This document shows positions 7,433-11,641 of a DNA stretch of 11,641 bases, one piece after another. This DNA is from Flavobacterium sp. (GTDB lineage: Bacteria; Bacteroidota; Bacteroidia; Flavobacteriales; Flavobacteriaceae): contig JASLHL010000065.1 of the NCBI GenBank assembly GCA_030152225.1, positions 1-11,641 of the forward strand, in the 5' to 3' direction. The notes below the pieces were generated by a model. That model saw nothing but the letters and a program-made list of their open reading frames with translations, made no database searches and had not been told where the DNA came from. Both the position numbers and the translations under genes were made by a program. Each line of letters starts with the position of its first letter. The first letter of the stretch is position 1.

Positions 7433-8005
7433 TTATTTGAGCTTTATTTCCTTAATCAAGGCATTCATAGGAATCGCTTTGACTTCTTCACCTTGCAATA
7501 GGAAGATATAGTCCGTTGTTTTTCCGATTAAAACCCCTTGTATTTGAGTATTATCCGCATAGGTAACTGCAATTGGGTTTTCGTCTACTACCGCGCGTTT
7601 ATATCGTTTAGCATATAAATCAGCCCCTAAAAACATATATAACACAAAGAGAAGTAGTCCCATACTCCATTTTTGATTTGCATACCACTTCACTTCATTC
7701 GTATGAAACGTAAACTTTGCATAAGAGGTTGGGGACTTCTTCTGCCAAAAGAGATCCAATTGGTAAATCAACACCGTTAAAACAATCGTCCCAATCGTAA
7801 ATAAAGTAATCGTAAAATCGCCAAAAGGAGCAATCAAGAAATCAAACAAACCGGCATAATCAAAAATATTAATGTCAAATAGGATAAACTTTTTATAGTT
7901 GAAGAGCATCCCAATGGCCACTGCCACTAAATAGGCGATCGTTAACATGGTTTGCACGTCTTTGCCAAGCTTCTTCATTATGGATTTTGAAACGGTATCA
8001 TTCAT
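7433..8005 (-). CDS. Uncharacterised inner-membrane protein with C-terminal soluble domain
   Basis: A 190-residue protein that I do not recognise. Clear hydrophobic segments lie at about 20-37, 63-82 and 114-129; residues 40-59 are also apolar and could be a re-entrant or fourth segment. Residues 1-19 are hydrophilic and carry several lysines. After the last segment a basic stretch (YAKRYKRAVV, 131-140) leads into a compact, probably beta-rich tail at 141-190 (VTYADNTQIQGVLIGKTTDY, 147-166), ending in NALIKEIKLK. The basic stretch suggests the tail is cytoplasmic. The chosen ATG at 8005 precedes a polar N-terminus; Met10 is an alternative. It is separated from both neighbours by more than 100 bp, so it is likely monocistronic. 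No function can be assigned. Confidence 0.7.
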   Translation of the reverse strand: MNDTVSKSIMKKLGKDVQTMLTIAYLVAVAIGMLFNYKKFILFDINIFDYAGLFDFLIAPFGDFTITLFTIGTIVLTVLIYQLDLFWQKKSPTSYAKFTFHTNEVKWYANQKWSMGLLLFVLYMFLGADLYAKRYKRAVVDENPIAVTYADNTQIQGVLIGKTTDYIFLLQGEEVKAIPMNALIKEIKLK

Positions 8006-8102
8006 GAGTACGGAATCTAATTATAGTTTACTTTACCTTTTTAATTGGCCTCTAATTTAAAGAAAAAGCAATGCGAATTAACATTTTATTTCATCCATAC
8101 AC

Positions 8103-8145
8103 AAAAAAAACGAGCTGGTTATATAGGCTATAACCAACTCGTTTT
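8103..8145 (-). terminator. Rho-independent terminator of the siderophore importer operon
   Basis: A long stem: AAAACGAG and TGGTTATA (8107-8123, interrupted by one mismatch at 8115) pair with TATAACCA and CTCGTTTT (8129-8145), leaving a 5-nt loop TAGGC. Read on the minus strand it ends in eight T residues (8110-8103). It starts 31 nt downstream of the stop codon of the binding-protein gene, so it closes that operon. The rest of 8006-8175 holds no convincing gene. Confidence 0.9.
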
Positions 8146-8175
8146 CATTTGGGTGAAATTAACAATAAACTTTAC

Positions 8176-9117
8176 TTATTCTTTTACCGCATTTTCTACT
8201 TCTTCAATCATCATTTTGATTGATTTCAATCCGCCTCCTGATAAATACCATGTTTCTGGATTTAAGAAAATGATTTTATCATTTTTGTAGGCATTGGTTT
8301 GTTGAACTAATGCATTGGCAAATTCTTCTTTGCCTAACGTTGCTCTTTTAATAGCAGCTCCTCTATCGATAACGAAGATGTAATCAGGGTTTAATTCTTT
8401 GATCAACTCATTAGAGATCACTTGTCCGTGTGTAGCAGCCTCGATGTTTTCATCTGCTGGTTTTAATCCGAATACATCGTGAATAATTCCAAAACGAGAT
8501 CCTTTTCCGTATGAGCTCAAGCGGCCTTCATTCGCTAAAACGATCAATCCTTTTTTATCTGATTTCTCGTTGATAGCCTTAATTTCAGCAATACGAGCAT
8601 CGATGTCTTTCAACTCTGCTTCTACTTGCTCTTCTTTGCCAAACAACTGACCGATAATACGTTGATTTTTCTTGAATGAATTCATGTAGTCTTTTGCATC
8701 TACGTCTAAATTAATCGTCGGTGCGATTTTTTTGAATTCGTCATACATCACTGCTGTACGTCCAGAAATAATAATCAACTCCGTATCCGTTGCATTTACT
8801 TTTTCTGCATTAGGCTCTTTAATTCCGCCCACGTTTTCATAAGCTGCATCTTTATATTTATCTAAATAAGCGGGTAGGTTTGATCCTGGCACTCCTTTTA
8901 CTGGAATTCCCAACTCATCAAAAGTATCCAATACTCCGTAAGTCAATACCACGGGATTTTTGGGATTTACCTTTACTTCAGAAGTACCTGATAAATGATC
9001 CACTGTGATTACTTCCGTTGATTCAGAGGCAGAATTTTTTTCCTCATTCTTTGTTTCCTTACAAGAAACAAATAAAAAAACAGATGCTGCTAAGCAGCTT
9101 ACCATAAATTTACTCAT
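8176..9117 (-). CDS. yclQ: Siderophore-binding lipoprotein of an ABC importer (FatB/CeuE/YclQ family)
   Basis: Periplasmic binding protein that captures a ferric siderophore and delivers it to the permease pair encoded upstream. The 313 residues start with a short signal peptide whose lipobox is FVSC (16-19), so Cys19 is probably lipidated, followed by a polar acidic linker to about residue 50. The two-lobed fold shows SGRTAVMYDEF (118-128), SYGKGSRFGIIHDVFGLKP (202-220), a DENI motif, THGQVIS (229-235), NPDYIFVIDRG (243-253) and WYLSGGGLKS (290-299). Arg120, Arg208, Arg252, His230 and Tyr291 correspond, at an offset of 2-3, to the arginine triad and the His227/Tyr288 iron ligands I recall in Campylobacter CeuE. 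This favours a catecholate siderophore. It is the last gene of the operon, 17 nt after the ATPase gene. The symbol is by family and gene order, not proven orthology. Confidence 0.9.
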   Translation of the reverse strand: MSKFMVSCLAASVFLFVSCKETKNEEKNSASESTEVITVDHLSGTSEVKVNPKNPVVLTYGVLDTFDELGIPVKGVPGSNLPAYLDKYKDAAYENVGGIKEPNAEKVNATDTELIIISGRTAVMYDEFKKIAPTINLDVDAKDYMNSFKKNQRIIGQLFGKEEQVEAELKDIDARIAEIKAINEKSDKKGLIVLANEGRLSSYGKGSRFGIIHDVFGLKPADENIEAATHGQVISNELIKELNPDYIFVIDRGAAIKRATLGKEEFANALVQQTNAYKNDKIIFLNPETWYLSGGGLKSIKMMIEEVENAVKE

Positions 9118-9134
9118 AACGATGGTTTTTATAA

Positions 9135-9893
9135 TTATTTAAAATAGACACAAATTTTATGGTCTCCGTTATCGATAATTTTCATATCAATATCGAAAAC
9201 ATCTTTCATTTTTTCCTCTGTAATGACTTCGTTTGTGGGTCCAAAATAGAGGATTTGGTGGTTTTTCACTGCGGCAATATAATCGGCATAAGCCGCTGCA
9301 TAATTGATATCGTGCACCACAATAACGATGGTTTTTTGGTATTTATCGGCTAATTCGCGTAGGGTTTTCATAATTTCGACGGAGTGTTTCATGTCTAAAT
9401 TATTCAAGGGCTCATCCAATAAAATATATTCCGTATCCTGTGCTAATACCATAGCGAGAAAAGCACGTTGACGCTGTCCACCACTCAGTTCATCAATAAA
9501 CTGGTCTTCAATGTCTTTCAATCCCATGAAAGCAATACTCTCTTCAATTTTTTGATGGTCTTCCTTTTTGAGCCTGCCCTTGGAATGGGGAAAACGCCCA
9601 AAAGAAACTAACTCTTTAACAGTCAGTCGAATATTAGGGCTATTACTTTGTTTTAAGATAGCTAAACGCTTGGCAAAATCTTCATTCGTATAGCTTAACA
9701 CTTCTTTGTTTAGCAAGTTTATTTCTCCTTTATCTCGAGAGACTAAACGACTAATAATCGATAGTAATGTACTTTTACCTGTACCATTTCCCCCAATAAA
9801 ACAAGAGATCTTGCCCTTGGGAAAACTCACACACACCTGATTTAAAATCAGTTTCTCACCATATGATTTTGATACTTGATTAACTTGAATCAT
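9135..9893 (-). CDS. yclP: Iron-siderophore ABC transporter ATP-binding protein
   Basis: Cytoplasmic ATPase that powers the FecCD-type permease pair. All ABC motifs are intact in 252 residues: Walker A GGNGTGKST (34-42), Q-loop Gln82, signature LSGGQ (136-140), Walker B YILLDE (156-161), D-loop NNLD (164-167) and H-loop His194 in VVHD. The stretch RLTVKELVSFGRFPHSKGR (89-107) after the Q-loop is characteristic of the siderophore/heme FepC-like subfamily and resembles YclP-type proteins especially. The start codon overlaps the stop of the permease gene by four bases (ATGA), indicating translational coupling; the binding-protein gene follows after 17 nt. Paralogues serving heme or B12 have similar motifs, so the substrate call rests on the neighbouring binding protein. 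Confidence 0.95.
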   Translation of the reverse strand: MIQVNQVSKSYGEKLILNQVCVSFPKGKISCFIGGNGTGKSTLLSIISRLVSRDKGEINLLNKEVLSYTNEDFAKRLAILKQSNSPNIRLTVKELVSFGRFPHSKGRLKKEDHQKIEESIAFMGLKDIEDQFIDELSGGQRQRAFLAMVLAQDTEYILLDEPLNNLDMKHSVEIMKTLRELADKYQKTIVIVVHDINYAAAYADYIAAVKNHQILYFGPTNEVITEEKMKDVFDIDMKIIDNGDHKICVYFK

Positions 9894-10837
9894 ACTTTAT
9901 TACTTTTTAACAGCAAGTAAATAAAATACACTCCTCCAACGAAGTTGATGATAATACTTACTGTTGTTGTCATATTAAACAAATGTTCGACCAAATACTG
10001 TGCGCCAATTACCGTTACGGAAGTCAGCAAACAACAGGTAAACACGACTAAGGCATGGTTGTTTTTCTTCACCAATTCATAGGTTAGATTGGCGACTAAC
10101 AAGCCCAAAAAGGTAATTGGACCTACTAAGGCTGTAGAAACAGCAACCATAATTGATATAAGGATGAGGTTTCCTCTCACTACTTTGTGGTAATTAACCC
10201 CTAAACTAATGGCGTGGTCACGTCCTAAACTAATTACATCCAGCTGTTTGAAATAACGGATTCCATAGGCCATGGTTGCGATTAGAATCACAGCAGCAAT
10301 ACCCAAAATTTTCAGATTAATACGTTCAAACGAGGCGAACATAGCGTTTTGAATAATGGTAAATTCATTGGGATCAATGAGTAGCATAATAAAAGACGCT
10401 CCGCTTTTAAAGAGTGTTCCAATAAGCAATCCCACTAAAAGCAAGGTATACAATCCTTTACTCTCTCTTTTAAATACAGCAAAGTACATGATCATAGCAA
10501 ATAGCATCATCAAACCTACTGACAAGACAAAGTTCCATTCCGACCCCAAAACCTGAAAGGTACGATCCCCATACCACAAGACAATCAACGATTGCAACAA
10601 CAAATAAAAAGAATCAAACCCCATAATAGAAGGTGTTAAAATTCTATTTGCTGTAATCGTTTGAAAGATTACTGAAGAGTATCCAATTCCAAAGGAAACC
10701 AAGAGCATCGCCAATATTTTAAACCCGCGTCGGGGTAAAACGTAGTCAAGCTTTGTTCCTGTAAACGTGAACATATAAATAGCAATGCCAATCAGCAAAG
10801 CGATAAGTAATAGCGTAACTAATTTATTCTTAGGCAT
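9890..10837 (-). CDS. yclO: Iron-siderophore ABC transporter permease, FecCD family (second subunit)
   Basis: Polytopic inner-membrane subunit of the importer, 315 residues, the normal size for this family. Many hydrophobic segments run along the whole length, beginning at 7-25. Family marks: RRGFKILAMLLVSFGIGYS (36-54), which is the degenerate counterpart of the 'PR..AA.L.G..LA.SG' N-terminal motif, the coupling-helix segment LGRDHAISLGVN (204-215), which contacts the ATPase, and GPITFLGLLVANL (239-251). The start lies inside the last codons of the upstream permease gene (8-bp overlap) and the stop overlaps the ATPase start by four bases. It probably pairs with the first permease as a heterodimer. 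Confidence 0.93.
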   Translation of the reverse strand: MPKNKLVTLLLIALLIGIAIYMFTFTGTKLDYVLPRRGFKILAMLLVSFGIGYSSVIFQTITANRILTPSIMGFDSFYLLLQSLIVLWYGDRTFQVLGSEWNFVLSVGLMMLFAMIMYFAVFKRESKGLYTLLLVGLLIGTLFKSGASFIMLLIDPNEFTIIQNAMFASFERINLKILGIAAVILIATMAYGIRYFKQLDVISLGRDHAISLGVNYHKVVRGNLILISIMVAVSTALVGPITFLGLLVANLTYELVKKNNHALVVFTCCLLTSVTVIGAQYLVEHLFNMTTTVSIIINFVGGVYFIYLLLKSNKV

Positions 10838-11641
10838 GTTTTGTCTTTTTGAGGATTAAATATAAAAACACAACACCTCCCACAATACTCACCGTCAGTC
10901 CAATTGGCACTTCGTAGGGAGCAATTAACGTACGGCTAATCAAGTCGCAAACCAGTAAAAATATTGCACCGACTAAGGCAGTATAACTGATGGTTTTACG
11001 GAGGTTGTCTCCAAAAATCATACTAACGATATTGGGAACAATGAGCCCTAAGAAGGGAATCACGCCTGCAGTTAAAACCACAACAGTTGAAGTAATCGAA
11101 ACAAATACCAATCCTAGATACATAATTCGCTTAGGGTTTAAGCCCAAACTAGTTGCGGCATCTTCTCCTAATCCAACAATGGTAAACTTATTGGCATAGA
11201 GGTAACATAGAATTACAACTAAGACCCCCAAATAAAGGATTTCGTAATTTCCCTTTAAGATGGAAGAAAAGTCCCCCATCATCCATCCATCCATATTTTG
11301 TACAAGGTTGTAGCGAAAGGCAAAGAAAGTGGCGATAGCACTGAGTATATTTCCGAACACAATACCGATTAAAGGAATAAAGATGACATTTTGTACTTTC
11401 ATCTTGCTTGCCAAGCGCAGAAAAACAATACTCGCTAACAAAGCAATAGTAAATGACAGTAGCGTTTTCACGACAATTCCCCCATTGGGAAAGAGAATCA
11501 TACTAAACAAAATCCCCATTTTACAGGCGTCAAGGGTTCCCATAGTTGTAGGAGACACAAATTTGTTCAAGGAGATTTGTTGGACAATAAGCCCCGAGAT
11601 ACTCATCCCTACTCCTGCGATAAGTACCGCAATAGTACGAG
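10830..11641 (-). CDS. yclN: Iron-siderophore ABC transporter permease, FecCD family (first subunit, 5'-truncated by window edge)
   Basis: Inner-membrane permease subunit, the partner of the gene at 9890-10837. The first ATG inside the window is at 11606, but the frame stays open to the edge, and the residues before that Met (RTIAVLIAGVG) continue into MSISGLIVQQ, reproducing the conserved 'PRTLAALLVGAGLALSG' motif of FecCD permeases. The true start therefore lies beyond base 11641; about 270 residues are visible and perhaps 45-60 are missing. The coupling segment LGEDAATSLGLNPKR and the motif VIPFLGLIVPNI are intact. It overlaps the next permease start by 8 bp. The promoter and any Fur box of this operon are outside the window. 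Confidence 0.93.
   Translation of the reverse strand, partial: RTIAVLIAGVGMSISGLIVQQISLNKFVSPTTMGTLDACKMGILFSMILFPNGGIVVKTLLSFTIALLASIVFLRLASKMKVQNVIFIPLIGIVFGNILSAIATFFAFRYNLVQNMDGWMMGDFSSILKGNYEILYLGVLVVILCYLYANKFTIVGLGEDAATSLGLNPKRIMYLGLVFVSITSTVVVLTAGVIPFLGLIVPNIVSMIFGDNLRKTISYTALVGAIFLLVCDLISRTLIAPYEVPIGLTVSIVGGVVFLYLILKKTKHA

Noticed and set aside
8045..8290. Plus-strand open frame of 81 codons over the terminator and the end of the binding-protein gene
   Set aside because: It overlaps the intact lipoprotein gene on the other strand and runs through the terminator hairpin; the translation has no coherent domain pattern.
9086..9098. Short GC-rich inverted repeat GCTGC-TAA-GCAGC near the start of the binding-protein gene
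   Set aside because: Only 5 bp of stem, entirely within signal-peptide codons rich in Ala and Leu; it is likely a by-product of coding and has no T run.
10830..11606. Taking the Met at 11606 as the start of the first permease
   Set aside because: The frame stays open to the window edge and the 11 residues before this Met belong to the conserved FecCD motif, so the Met is internal.
1..11641. Defence island, prophage, toxin-antitoxin pair, CRISPR array or tRNA
   Set aside because: Every sizeable open region is explained by housekeeping, transport or repeat-protein genes, and no array, integrase, transposase or tRNA-like fold was seen on either strand.

Overview
The window looks like chromosomal DNA from a low-GC Gram-negative bacterium of the phylum Bacteroidota, most likely a Flavobacteriaceae member; Myroides is a guess by feel. 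The evidence is a DUF4199 membrane protein next to kdsA (Kdo synthesis, so an LPS-bearing outer membrane), promoter-like TAnnTTTG motifs of the Bacteroidota type, a lack of clear Shine-Dalgarno sequences, and a sixA-ppk1-ppx arrangement. All genes read as ordinary intact coding sequence. No RNA genes, insertion sequences, CRISPR arrays or phage genes were seen.

Layout. (1) 1-3259, minus strand: a tightly packed polyphosphate cluster, transcribed SixA-type phosphohistidine phosphatase, then polyphosphate kinase 1, then Ppx/GppA exopolyphosphatase, which runs off the left edge. The gaps are 3 nt and 1 nt. (2) 3260-3421: an AT-rich divergent intergenic region. (3) 3422-4816, plus strand: a DUF4199 membrane protein and kdsA, 18 nt apart, closed by a strong hairpin terminator at 4835-4858. 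(4) 4866-7322, minus: a large WG-repeat plus Sel1-repeat protein of unknown function with its own likely promoter. (5) 7433-8005, minus: an unrecognised small membrane protein. (6) 8103-11641, minus: an iron-siderophore ABC importer operon ending in a good terminator. Its order is permease, permease, ATPase, binding lipoprotein, as in yclNOPQ and ceuBCDE. The first permease is cut by the right edge.

How the genes work together. PPK1 makes polyphosphate and Ppx hydrolyses it. The SixA-like enzyme is a phosphohistidine phosphatase whose target here is unknown; PPK1, which works through a phosphohistidine, is an attractive candidate. The importer takes a ferric siderophore from the periplasm to the cytoplasm. 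Its binding protein keeps every residue I recall as ligand-contacting in Campylobacter CeuE, at a nearly constant offset, which points to a catecholate siderophore. No outer-membrane receptor or siderophore biosynthesis gene lies in the window.

I see no clear undescribed system. The least explained genes are the 818-residue WG/Sel1 protein and the 190-residue membrane protein.
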